A stretch of 45,140 nucleotides of DNA, taken from positions 1-45,140 of the forward strand of contig CAVROA010000003.1 of NCBI GenBank assembly GCA_963722715.1, in the 5' to 3' direction. Made by a program: the position numbers and the translations under genes. This DNA is from DASQGA01 sp963722715. Lineage in GTDB: Bacteria > Actinomycetota > Thermoleophilia > Gaiellales > Gaiellaceae. The notes beneath the pieces were generated by a model. The model did no database searches, was not told the DNA's origin, and saw nothing but the letters and a program-made list of their open reading frames with translations. Shown one piece after another: positions 28,423-38,619 of the stretch; position 1 is the stretch's first letter, and each line of letters starts with the position of its first letter.

Positions 28423-29694
28423 ATGGCGACGACAGCACCTAGTCACGACGTCAAGGATCTCGGGCTCGCGCCCGGCGGCATCCAGCGCATCGAATGGGCC
28501 GATCGGCTCATGCCGGTGCTGATGGCCATCCGCGAGCGCTTCGAGTCAGAGCAGCCGCTCACCGGCATCCGTGTCTCGGCCTGCCTGCACGTCACGACCG
28601 AGACGGCAAATCTCGCCCGGACGCTCAAGGCCGGCGGCGCGGACGTCGTTCTCTGTGCCTCGAACCCGCTTTCGACGCAGGACGACGTGGCGGCTGCCCT
28701 GGTCTCCGAGTACGGCGTACCCGTCTACGCGATCAGGGGCGAGGACGACGACACGTACTACTCGCACATCACGGCCGCGATCGACCACCGGCCGCACATG
28801 ACGATGGACGACGGGGCCGACGTGATCGGCGTCCTGCACAAGGATCGACGCGACCAGCTCGGCGACATCATCGGCGGCACGGAGGAGACGACCACCGGTG
28901 TCATCCGGCTGAAGGCGCTCGAGGCCCAGGGTGACCTCGCCTTTCCGATCGTGGCCGTGAACGAGGCGAAGACGAAGCATCTCTTCGACAACCGCTACGG
29001 CACGGGTCAGTCGACGATCGACGGGATCATTCGTGCCACCAACATCCTCCTGGCCGGGCGGAAGTTCGTCATCTCCGGCTACGGCTGGGTGGGCCGCGGC
29101 GTCGCGATGCGCGCCCGCGGGATGGGCGCGCACGTGATCATCACGGAGGTCGATCCGATGCGCGCGCTCGAAGCGCTCATGGACGGGTACGAGGTGCTCG
29201 CGATGGAGAAGGCAGCCGAGATCGGTGACATCTTCTGCACGGCCACCGGCGACAAGAACGTGATCACGCGGCGCCACGTGGAGCGGATGAAAGACGGTGC
29301 GGTCCTCGCCAACACGGGGCACTTCAATGTCGAGATCGACATCCCCGGCATCGCGGAGCTGGCAGAGTCGCGCCGGCCCGCGCGTGCGAACGTCGAGGAG
29401 TTCACGCTGCCCGACGGACGCAGGATCAATCTGGTCGCTGACGGCCGCCTGGTGAATCTCTCGGCCGCCGAGGGCCATCCGGCCGCCGTCATGGACATGA
29501 GCTTTGCGAACCAGGCGCTCTCGGCCGAGTACGTCGTCCAGCATGCGGACGAGCTCGAGCCGAAGGTCTACGTCGTGCCCGAGGAGATCGACCGCGAGAT
29601 CGCCCGCTTGAAGCTGGAGACGCTCGGCGTCGAGATCGACACCCTCACCGGGGAGCAGGAGAAGTACCTGGCTTCCTGGGACGAGGGAACGTAA
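28423..29694 (+). CDS. ahcY: Adenosylhomocysteinase
   Basis: It splits S-adenosylhomocysteine to adenosine and homocysteine with bound NAD, and so feeds MetH. The 423-residue protein has ACLHVTTETANLARTLKAGG, the catalytic region AVNEAKTKHLFDNRYGTGQS, the NAD fold GYGWVGRGVAMRARGMG and VMDMSFANQALSAEYV near the end. It is the short form lacking the insert of roughly 40 residues found in eukaryotic and many proteobacterial enzymes. ATG at 28423 is chosen because the conserved region begins nearby and a promoter box sits just upstream. It interrupts a run of sugar genes. Confidence 0.95.
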   Translation: MATTAPSHDVKDLGLAPGGIQRIEWADRLMPVLMAIRERFESEQPLTGIRVSACLHVTTETANLARTLKAGGADVVLCASNPLSTQDDVAAALVSEYGVPVYAIRGEDDDTYYSHITAAIDHRPHMTMDDGADVIGVLHKDRRDQLGDIIGGTEETTTGVIRLKALEAQGDLAFPIVAVNEAKTKHLFDNRYGTGQSTIDGIIRATNILLAGRKFVISGYGWVGRGVAMRARGMGAHVIITEVDPMRALEALMDGYEVLAMEKAAEIGDIFCTATGDKNVITRRHVERMKDGAVLANTGHFNVEIDIPGIAELAESRRPARANVEEFTLPDGRRINLVADGRLVNLSAAEGHPAAVMDMSFANQALSAEYVVQHADELEPKVYVVPEEIDREIARLKLETLGVEIDTLTGEQEKYLASWDEGT

Positions 29695-29712
29695 GTCCAG
29701 GGGCTACCGGCC

Positions 29713-30738
29713 GTGAAGGCGATGGTCATGGCGGCCGGGCTCGGCACTCGGCTTCGGCCTCTCACCGACTTGTTGCCGAAGCCGATGATGCCGATCGCGA
29801 ACCGGCCGGTCCTCCATCACCTGCTGAACTTGCTCCACAAGCACGACGTCCACGAGGTGGGGATCAACCTGCACTCGTTTCCGGAGCTGATCCAGAGCTA
29901 CTTCGGCGACGGCTCGGACATCGGGATGAAGATCCACTGGTCGCTCGAAGAGGAGCTGCTCGGCACCGCGGGCGGGACGAAGAAGCTCGAGGACCTCTGG
30001 GGCGGCGAGGCGATCCTCGTCACCTCGGGCGACGGCCTGCACGACATCGACGTGACGGCGCTCCTCGGACACCACAAGCGCACGGGCGCGCTCGCTACGC
30101 TCGCTGTGAAGCCCGTCAAGGACCCGTCCGCCTACGGTGTCGTGATCCTCGACCGCGACACCCGCGTGCAGGGGTTCCAGGAGAAGCCTCGCCCCGACGA
30201 GGCCCGTTCGAACCTGGCGAACTGTGGGGTCTATGTGATCGAGCCGCAGCTGCTCGAGCGGATTCCCGCCGGTGAGCCAATGGATTTCGGCCAGGATCTC
30301 TGGCCGATGCTCGTGGGCGCCAACGAGCCGCTCTACGCCTATACGACGATGGCCTACTGGAACGACGTCGGCGACCTCGACGAGCTCCGGAACTCCATCC
30401 TCGACGCCGTTCTGGGGCGGGTGAAGGTCGACCTGCCCGGCGAGGAGATCGCTCCGGGGCTCTGGATCAGCGAGGGCTGCCAGATCGATCCTTCCGCGCG
30501 AATCGACGCGCCCGTCGTGCTTGGCCGGGAGGTGATCGTCGAGGCGGAGGCCCAGGTCGTCGGGCCCGCGGCGATCGGCGCTGACTGCCACGTCGGGAAG
30601 AAGGCGGCGATCAGGCGAGCGGCGCTCCTGCCCGGAAGCGTCGTGCCGGATGAGGGGTTGGCTGTCGCCGGGATCTTCGGCGACGCGTCGAAGCTCGCAG
30701 ACAGCATCCTCCGCTATCCCGCCCGGCGCGAGTCGTAA
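29713..30738 (+). CDS. NDP-sugar pyrophosphorylase, RmlA/ManC-like with C-terminal hexapeptide region
   Basis: A 341-residue enzyme. The catalytic part opens KAMVMAAGLGTRLRPLT with the Lys of PKPMMPIANRPV, then TSGDGLHDID with the metal Asp, and FQEKPRPDEA. From about residue 250 it has a left-handed beta-helix-like region (ISEGCQIDPSARIDAPVVLG). This layout is shared by mannose-1-phosphate guanylyltransferases and glucose-1-phosphate nucleotidyltransferases of many actinobacteria and archaea. GTG at 29713 lies 18 nt after ahcY. The exact sugar and nucleotide cannot be told from sequence alone. Confidence 0.87.
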   Translation: MKAMVMAAGLGTRLRPLTDLLPKPMMPIANRPVLHHLLNLLHKHDVHEVGINLHSFPELIQSYFGDGSDIGMKIHWSLEEELLGTAGGTKKLEDLWGGEAILVTSGDGLHDIDVTALLGHHKRTGALATLAVKPVKDPSAYGVVILDRDTRVQGFQEKPRPDEARSNLANCGVYVIEPQLLERIPAGEPMDFGQDLWPMLVGANEPLYAYTTMAYWNDVGDLDELRNSILDAVLGRVKVDLPGEEIAPGLWISEGCQIDPSARIDAPVVLGREVIVEAEAQVVGPAAIGADCHVGKKAAIRRAALLPGSVVPDEGLAVAGIFGDASKLADSILRYPARRES

Positions 30739-30782
30739 CGCTTCCGGCACGACTGTCGCGAAATCCGTGCGCGCTCGCGCTC

Positions 30783-30788
30783 TAGCGT
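30783..30788 (+). promoter_or_regulatory. -10 box TAGCGT for comF
   Basis: TAGCGT ends 8 nt before the GTG at 30797, with no Shine-Dalgarno. Confidence 0.35.
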
Positions 30789-30796
30789 GAGAGTGC

Positions 30797-31462
30797 GTGC
30801 AGCTCCTCGACCTGCTCTTGCCGACGCGATGCGTCGTCTGTGGCCAGGGCGAGGAGGTGCTCTGCGCCGGTTGCCTGGTTGGGCTCCGGCGGATCTGCGG
30901 ACCGATGTGCGCCCGGTGCGGGGCGCCAACCGCGTGGCCGGTGTCCCGCTGCTCCGAGTGTGCGGGGCGGCGTGTCGGCTTCGCGACCGCCAGAGCCGCG
31001 GTGGCCTACGACGAGCACACGCGACCGCTCGTGGCGGCCTGGAAGGAACGGGGGCTCCGCTGCCTGACTGGCGTGGCCGCGGGCCTCGTCGCGGAGGTCG
31101 TGCGGCCACCGCCCGTTCTCGCCCTCGCGCCCGTTCCCGCCGATCGAGACCGGACGCTCTGGCGGGGCCAGGGCTCGGCCGAGTCGCTCACGGAGGCGCT
31201 TTCGGAGCGCTGGCACCTGCCGTTCCTTCCGGTCCTCCGGCGTGCGCGGCGGACCCCGAGGCAGCGTGGGCTCGACCGCGCTGCACGCCGGCAGAACGTC
31301 CGTGAGGCCTTCCGAAGCGCCGGTCCGGTCCCGGCCCGGGTCGGGCTCGTCGACGACGTCTACACGACCGGCGCGACCGTACTGGCCGCCACGACGGAGC
31401 TCCGCCGGGCCGGCGCCCGCGAAGTGCACGTCGTCACGTTCGCACGGGCGATCCGTCGCTGA
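30797..31462 (+). CDS. comF: ComF family phosphoribosyltransferase-like protein
   Basis: A 221-residue protein with an N-terminal zinc-ribbon-like region containing four CxxC pairs (CVVC, CAGC, CARC, CSEC) and a C-terminal phosphoribosyltransferase domain with the PRPP motif VGLVDDVYTTGAT. ComFC/GntX proteins take part in DNA uptake in competent bacteria; many lineages keep them without known competence. No comFA helicase is adjacent. GTG at 30797 lies 8 nt after a TAGCGT box. hpf follows, the same neighbourhood as in Bacillus. Confidence 0.88.
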   Translation: MQLLDLLLPTRCVVCGQGEEVLCAGCLVGLRRICGPMCARCGAPTAWPVSRCSECAGRRVGFATARAAVAYDEHTRPLVAAWKERGLRCLTGVAAGLVAEVVRPPPVLALAPVPADRDRTLWRGQGSAESLTEALSERWHLPFLPVLRRARRTPRQRGLDRAARRQNVREAFRSAGPVPARVGLVDDVYTTGATVLAATTELRRAGAREVHVVTFARAIRR

Positions 31463-31480
31463 GGACACGGGACTCTGCGA

Positions 31481-31486
31481 TAGATT
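31481..31486 (+). promoter_or_regulatory. -10 box TAGATT for hpf
   Basis: TAGATT lies 24 nt before the GTG at 31511; AGGAGG (31499-31504) serves as ribosome site. Confidence 0.4.
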
Positions 31487-31510
31487 GATCCGGTCGACCA
31501 GGAGGATCAC

Positions 31511-32053
31511 GTGAGGCTTCAGGTCAAGGGGAAGAACGTTGAAGTGACTCCGGCGCTCAAGGGCTATGCCCAGGAGAAGCTCGGAAAGCTCGAGCGGCAT
31601 CTGAACGACTCGGCCCGGCTCGAGCTCGAGCTCGCGGTCGAGAAGAACCCGTCCATCGCCGAGAATCAGGTCGCTGAGGCGACTGTCTGGACGAAGGGCC
31701 CGATTCTGCGGGCAACCGAGCGCTCGAGCGACATGAAGGCGTCGATCGACCAGCTCGTCGACAAGCTCGAGCGTCAGGCGAGCCGCTACAAGGACAAGCG
31801 CCGCAGGTCGGCCTCACGGACGAATCACGAGCCACCCGAGGAACGTCCCGCTGAGCCCCAGGAGGACGGGCCCGTGATCGTGAAGGTCAAGCAGTTCCCC
31901 GTGAAGCCCATGGATCCGGAGGAAGCCGTCCTCCAGCTCGAGCTCATCGGCCACGACTTCTTCGTGTTTCAGAACGCGGAGACGAACGAGGTGAACGTCG
32001 TGTACCGGCGCCGCGACGGGAACTATGGCCTGATCGAGCCGCAGCTCGGCTGA
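31511..32053 (+). CDS. hpf: Ribosome hibernation-promoting factor, long form
   Basis: It binds the 30S subunit and dimerises 70S ribosomes in starved cells. The 180-residue protein has the S30AE domain (1-100: QVKGKNVEVTPALKGYAQEK, SIDQLVDKLERQASRYKDK), a charged linker, and the C-terminal dimerisation domain (about 120-175) with KPMDPEEAVLQLELIGHDFF, VFQNAETNEVNVVYRRRDG and YGLIEP. GTG at 31511 has AGGAGG 6 nt upstream. The stop overlaps a CTG that may start the next gene. It is two genes before secA, as is common in Gram-positive bacteria. Confidence 0.95.
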   Translation: MRLQVKGKNVEVTPALKGYAQEKLGKLERHLNDSARLELELAVEKNPSIAENQVAEATVWTKGPILRATERSSDMKASIDQLVDKLERQASRYKDKRRRSASRTNHEPPEERPAEPQEDGPVIVKVKQFPVKPMDPEEAVLQLELIGHDFFVFQNAETNEVNVVYRRRDGNYGLIEPQLG

Positions 32054-32586
32054 GCGAGATCAACGATCCGAGGGCGTTCCGCTGGGTCGAGAGCGGTGTC
32101 TCGGGGCTCGCGCGCTCGCGGGACTGGGACGCGACCGTGGCGGCGGAGCTGCCGGAGCTGGCCGGGGAGACGCTCGCGGAATTCGAGTTCCGGGCGTTCG
32201 AGGAGGCGGTCATCGCCGTCGGCGAGGCGCCTCAGGAGATCGTCGAGCGTCTCGCAGCGGTGCTCGACCGGGAGCTCGAGCGCCCTTATGCGGCCCAGGC
32301 CGTCCGGCGGGGCCAGAGCGAGTGGATGGTCGGTGGCAGACGGACACATGCCTCTCTCATCTCGCTCGCGCTACCCGCGAACGACACCGTGGAGGTGATC
32401 GTCGCACCGGACGGTGAGCGGACCGCGCTCGTGGACGGCGAGGCCGTCACCGGGCTCGTCGAGCCGGCGGTCGATCTGGCGCTGCGGGAGCTCGAGCAGC
32501 GCGGGCGGCTTCGATTTCAGGCCTTCGTGGCACGCGCCGATAAGGTGGATGACGACCGCTGGCAGCTGACGGTCGATCCCCTCTGA
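32050..32586 (+). CDS. Hypothetical protein between hpf and secA, possible CTG start
   Basis: I do not recognise this family. From GTG 32137 it has 149 residues; the same frame reads coding-like sequence back to CTG 32050 (SEINDPRAFRWVESGVSGLA), which overlaps the hpf stop as CTGA and gives 178 residues. No ATG, GTG or TTG lies between. The composition is acidic, with two predicted helices (AAELPELAGETLAEFEFRAF, PQEIVERLAAVLDRELE), a mixed strand region, and an end RWQLTVDPL. There is no signal peptide or membrane helix. Co-transcription with hpf is likely from the spacing. Confidence 0.65.
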   Translation: MSEINDPRAFRWVESGVSGLARSRDWDATVAAELPELAGETLAEFEFRAFEEAVIAVGEAPQEIVERLAAVLDRELERPYAAQAVRRGQSEWMVGGRRTHASLISLALPANDTVEVIVAPDGERTALVDGEAVTGLVEPAVDLALRELEQRGRLRFQAFVARADKVDDDRWQLTVDPL

Positions 32587-32590
32587 CAGC

Positions 32591-32596
32591 TACCTT
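32591..32596 (+). promoter_or_regulatory. -10 box TACCTT for secA
   Basis: TACCTT ends 10 nt before the ATG at 32607 with no Shine-Dalgarno between. Confidence 0.38.
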
Positions 32597-32606
32597 GTAG
32601 GCACAG

Positions 32607-35267
<2,661 letters not shown>

Positions 35268-35289
35268 CGATCTAGGAGGCCCGCGAGGG

Positions 35290-35658
35290 TCAGGCAGGCC
35301 AGCGTGGCGGCCGCTGCTCTGCCTCAGGAAGGGTCTTCCAGTCCTCGCGCACGGGAGCGAAGACGTCGATGACCACCGCTCCCTCTGGCCCGATGACCGC
35401 GTCGTGCGGCACATTGCTCGGGATCCGATACACCCCGCCCGGGCCGAGCGTCTCGCGCTCCGTCCCGATCCTGAACGTGATCGAGCCCTCGATCACCATG
35501 CCGAGCTGCTCGTTCCCGTGCCGATGCTCCGGGAGAACGGCGTCTGGCTCGAGCTCGATGAGCCCCAGGGTCAGCCGTTCGCCGTGCACGACCCGGCCCA
35601 CGATCCCGTCCCAGATCTGCTGGGGCGGCACCGAAGCCATGTCGCCGAGCGCGTCCAC
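35290..35658 (-). CDS. Single-domain cupin protein
   Basis: A 122-residue cupin on the minus strand. It has metal motif 1 LPEHRHGNEQLGMVIEGS and motif 2 VYRIPSNVPHDAVIG; the function is not known. GTG at 35658 is preferred because a minus-strand TACACT box ends exactly 6 nt before it; ATG 35640 is an alternative, and ATG 35715 would run into the prfB promoter. The much longer reading to 36792 is only antisense to prfB. The gene sits between secA and prfB and is convergent with secA. Confidence 0.78.
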   Translation of the reverse strand: MDALGDMASVPPQQIWDGIVGRVVHGERLTLGLIELEPDAVLPEHRHGNEQLGMVIEGSITFRIGTERETLGPGGVYRIPSNVPHDAVIGPEGAVVIDVFAPVREDWKTLPEAEQRPPRWPA

Positions 35659-35664
35659 GCCCAC

Positions 35665-35670
35665 AGTGTA
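35665..35670 (-). promoter_or_regulatory. -10 box TACACT for the cupin
   Basis: On the minus strand TACACT ends 6 nt before the GTG at 35658, a leaderless layout that also decides the start. Confidence 0.42.
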
Positions 35671-35709
35671 GGACGGGCCCGGCCGTGAGCCTCCGGGGAC
35701 GGCGCTCGC

Positions 35710-35715
35710 TACCAT
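35710..35715 (+). promoter_or_regulatory. -10 box TACCAT for prfB
   Basis: TACCAT ends 8 nt before the prfB ATG at 35724. The next gene on the other strand starts about 65 nt away, so the two promoters are back to back. Confidence 0.4.
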
Positions 35716-35723
35716 CAACCGAC

Positions 35724-36831
35724 ATGGGTGAGCTTGCCGCCGTCGAGCGAGACCTCGAGGAGATCGGGACCCAGCTTGCCTGGGTCCGTGATTACCTTTG
35801 ACCCTGATTCCGTTCGGGCGCGTCTCGCCGACCTCGAGGCGGCCATGGGGGAGCCCGGCTTCTGGGACGACAAGTCGCGGGCGGCGAGGATCTCGTCCGA
35901 GCACGCGCGGCTGAACCGCCGGCTCGAGACCTACGAGCGCGTCACGGGCGAAGCCGCCGAGCTGCGCGAGCTCGCCGGGATCGCGACCGAGGACGGAGAG
36001 CTGACCGAGGTCGAGGAGGCCGTCAGCACGCTCAGGCGAGAGCTGGACCGGCTCCAGGAGGATGCGCTCTTCAACGGCGAGTACGACGCCGGCGACGCTG
36101 TCGTCTCGATCCACGCGGGCACCGGCGGCACCGATGCCCAGGACTGGACGGAGATCCTTCTGCGCATGTACCTCCGGTGGGCAGCCGACCGCGGCTTCCA
36201 GACCGAGATGGTCGAAGCCTCGCCCGGGGAGGAAGTGGGCCTCAAGTCGGTCACGTTCACCGTTCACGGCGAGAACGCATACGGGATCCTGAAGGCCGAG
36301 CGCGGCGTCCACCGGCTCGTCCGCCTCTCGCCCTTCGACCAGGCGCACCGGCGGCACACCTCCTTTGCGCAGGTGATCGTGAGCCCACTCGTCTCCGACG
36401 ACGAGGCCGTCGACCTGGACGAGGGCGACCTTCGGATCGACACATACCGGGCCAGCGGGGCCGGCGGCCAGCACGTGAACAAGACGGACTCGGCCGTTCG
36501 GATCACGCACGTTCCGACCGGAATCGTCGTGCAGTGCCAGAACGAGCGCTCGCAGCTCTCGAACCGGCAGACGGCGATGCGGATCCTGAAGAGCCGGCTG
36601 GCCGAGCGCCAGGAGGAGGAGCGGGAGGCGGAGCTGGCGAAGGAGCGGGGACAGCTTCTCGACACCGGGTTCGGGAGCCAGATCAGGAGCTACGTCTTGC
36701 ATCCGTACCAGCTGGTCAAGGATCACCGCACAGACCTGGAGGAGGGCAACGCCCAGGCCGTTCTCGACGGTCGGCTGGATGAGTTCATCCATGCGTATCT
36801 CCTGGCCCGGGCGACCGGTAGTGCCGTATGA
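35724..36831 (+). CDS. prfB: Peptide chain release factor 2 with programmed +1 frameshift
   Basis: RF2 ends translation at UGA and UAA. The gene starts at ATG 35724 and reads 25 codons, from MGELAAVERDLEEIGTQL to RDYL, then meets TGA at 35799-35801. After a +1 slip on CTT the frame continues with DPDSVRARLADLEAAMGEPG to 36831, 368 residues in all. The GGQ motif is in ASGAGGQHVNKTDSAVRI. This matches the known RF2 autoregulation: when RF2 is scarce the ribosome pauses at UGA and slips. A reading from GTG 35728 in the main frame alone would give an unrelated N-terminus and is not the natural one. ftsE follows. Confidence 0.95.
35796..35802 (+). other. Programmed +1 frameshift site CTT TGA C
   Basis: CTTTGAC is identical to the slip site of E. 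coli prfB, including the C after the stop that weakens termination. The strong Shine-Dalgarno-like run of the E. coli site just upstream is not evident here; only GGGTCCGTGATTAC precedes it. Confidence 0.9.
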
Positions 36832-36856
36832 GCAGGGAGTCTTCCGAAGTTTTCGC

Positions 36857-36862
36857 TAGACT
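36857..36862 (+). promoter_or_regulatory. -10 box TAGACT before ftsE
   Basis: TAGACT lies 26 nt after the prfB stop and 55 nt before the TTG at 36917. The -35 is unclear. Confidence 0.38.
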
Positions 36863-36916
36863 CGGCAACCGCACGTCTACCTCTTTGACCGGCGCGGCGA
36901 GCCCAGCCGCTCTCGA

Positions 36917-37708
36917 TTGACACCGGTGCAGGAAACCACTCAGCCAGCCCAGACACCCAATCCTTCTGCCGCGGCCGAGTCCGTCGAGGGAAACGGCGCT
37001 GCGCCCGATCAGCGGCCGGCCGGCGCGCCGATGATCGTGTTCGAGAGCGTGACCAAGATCTACGAGCCCCACGTCGTTGCCCTGCGCGACGTCTCCATGG
37101 TGATCGACAAGGGGGAGTTCGTGTTTCTCGTCGGCCCGTCCGGCTCCGGCAAGTCGACGCTCACACGCCTGCTCCTGAAGGAGCTCGAGCCGACGGACGG
37201 CCGCATCATCGTCGGCGGCCGCGAGCTCAACCGGCTCAAGCGCTCGAAGGTGCCGCTCCTGCGCCGGAACATCGGCTGCGTGTTCCAGGACTTCAAGCTC
37301 CTCTCCGATCGCACGGCCTTCGAGAACGTCGCCTACGCGCTGAAGGTGCAGGGCGAGTCGCGCGCGGCGATCCGGGCCAAGGTGCCGGAGGTGCTCGGGC
37401 TCGTCGGCCTGGCACACAAGACCGGGTCCCTGCCCGACGAGCTCTCGGGCGGCGAGCAGCAGCGCGTCTCGATCGCGCGCGCCTTCGTGAACCACCCGCC
37501 GCTCCTCATCTGCGACGAGCCGACCGGGAACCTCGACCCTGATACGTCGGTCGGGATCATGCAGCTCCTCTACCGGATCAACCGCACCGGGACGACGGTC
37601 GTCATGGCCACCCACGACCGCGAGATGGTCGACAAGATGCGCCGGCGCGTGATCGCGCTCGAGGACGGTCAGATCATGCGGGACGAGCGCCGCGGGAGCT
37701 ACGTCTAG
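36917..37708 (+). CDS. ftsE: Cell division ATPase FtsE
   Basis: With FtsX it controls peptidoglycan hydrolases at the division site. The ABC core has Walker A GPSGSGKST, the FtsE-type CVFQDFKLL, signature LSGGEQQRVSIARA and Walker B LLICDEPTGNLDP. From TTG 36917 the protein has 263 residues, including about 38 Pro/Ala-rich residues before MIVFESVTKIYE. The family usually starts at that Met (ATG 37031, 225 residues), but no ribosome site marks either start, so the extension is uncertain. The TAG overlaps the ftsX GTG. Confidence 0.92.
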   Translation: MTPVQETTQPAQTPNPSAAAESVEGNGAAPDQRPAGAPMIVFESVTKIYEPHVVALRDVSMVIDKGEFVFLVGPSGSGKSTLTRLLLKELEPTDGRIIVGGRELNRLKRSKVPLLRRNIGCVFQDFKLLSDRTAFENVAYALKVQGESRAAIRAKVPEVLGLVGLAHKTGSLPDELSGGEQQRVSIARAFVNHPPLLICDEPTGNLDPDTSVGIMQLLYRINRTGTTVVMATHDREMVDKMRRRVIALEDGQIMRDERRGSYV

Positions 37709-38577
37709 TGCGGGCCAAGCTCTTCTTCAGCGAGGCGTGGCGCTCCGTCATGACCAACCTGTCGACCACGGTCGCCGCGACCATGACCGTGCTGATCGGC
37801 ATGTTCCTCCTCGGGCTCTTCATCGCCCTCGGCACCTGGGTGCTCTCCTGGACGGGCGAGGTGAAGAAGGAGGTGCAGGTGAAGATCTTCTTCGACACGA
37901 ACGCAAGCAAGGACCAGATGAACGCGGTCGCCTCCAAGCTCGCCACGTTCCCGGAGGTGAAGAGCGTCAAGTTCGTCTCCGCCTCCGACGCCCTGGCCAA
38001 GATGCAGAAGCAGTACCCCGACCTGACCAGCGGCCTCTCAGGGAACCCGCTGCCGGCTTCCTATGAGGTGCAGCCGAAGACGGCGGAGCAGGTCGACGAG
38101 CTGGCGGCGCGGTTCGAGCCGGTGCCCGCGGGCGTCGAGAGCGTCAAGTACGGCAAGAAGACCACCGAGCGAATCCTTCAGGTAGCGAAGATCATCGGGG
38201 GCGTCTTCCTGATCGGAAGCGTCATCTTGCTCACTGCCTCCGTGATCCTGATCGCGAACACGATCCGGCTCTCCATCTTCTCCAGGCGCCGCGAGATCGA
38301 GGTGATGAAGCTGGTCGGGGCGAGCAACTGGTTCGTCCGCGGTCCGTTCATCCTCGAGGGACTGATCTGCGGGCTCGCAGGGTCGATCATCGCGGTGATC
38401 CTGTTGCTCGTCGCGAAGGAAGCAGCCCTTCCTTCCATCCTCGGCCGCATCGAGAGCCCAGGGGACGGCGTCAGCGCGCTCAGCTTTCCTCTGATCGCCC
38501 TGATCCTCGTGGCAGTCAGCCTCCTCGTCGGCGCGATTGGCTCGGGCGTCACGCTGCGGCGCTTCCTGCAGATCTAG
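37708..38577 (+). CDS. ftsX: Cell division membrane protein FtsX
   Basis: A 289-residue permease-like partner of FtsE. A first helix (about residues 19-43) is followed by the extracellular domain (about 50-150; VQVKIFFDTNASKDQMNAV), then three helices with the conserved cytoplasmic loop SIFSRRREIEVMKLVGASN and a C-terminal helix pair. GTG at 37708 overlaps the ftsE stop by one base (TAGTG). ctpA follows after 42 nt, as in Bacillus, where FtsEX lies beside ctpB. Confidence 0.94.
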   Translation: MRAKLFFSEAWRSVMTNLSTTVAATMTVLIGMFLLGLFIALGTWVLSWTGEVKKEVQVKIFFDTNASKDQMNAVASKLATFPEVKSVKFVSASDALAKMQKQYPDLTSGLSGNPLPASYEVQPKTAEQVDELAARFEPVPAGVESVKYGKKTTERILQVAKIIGGVFLIGSVILLTASVILIANTIRLSIFSRRREIEVMKLVGASNWFVRGPFILEGLICGLAGSIIAVILLLVAKEAALPSILGRIESPGDGVSALSFPLIALILVAVSLLVGAIGSGVTLRRFLQI

Positions 38578-38600
38578 CGAGCCGGAACTCGGGTCGCGCC

Positions 38601-38606
38601 TATACT
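38601..38606 (+). promoter_or_regulatory. -10 box TATACT for ctpA
   Basis: TATACT ends 13 nt before the ATG at 38620, giving a leader of only a few bases. Confidence 0.45.
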
Positions 38607-38619
38607 CCTCAAGCGGCAG

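Noticed and set aside
35290..36792. 500-residue minus-strand ORF including the cupin
   Set aside because: Only the part up to about 35658 is cupin; the rest is antisense to prfB.
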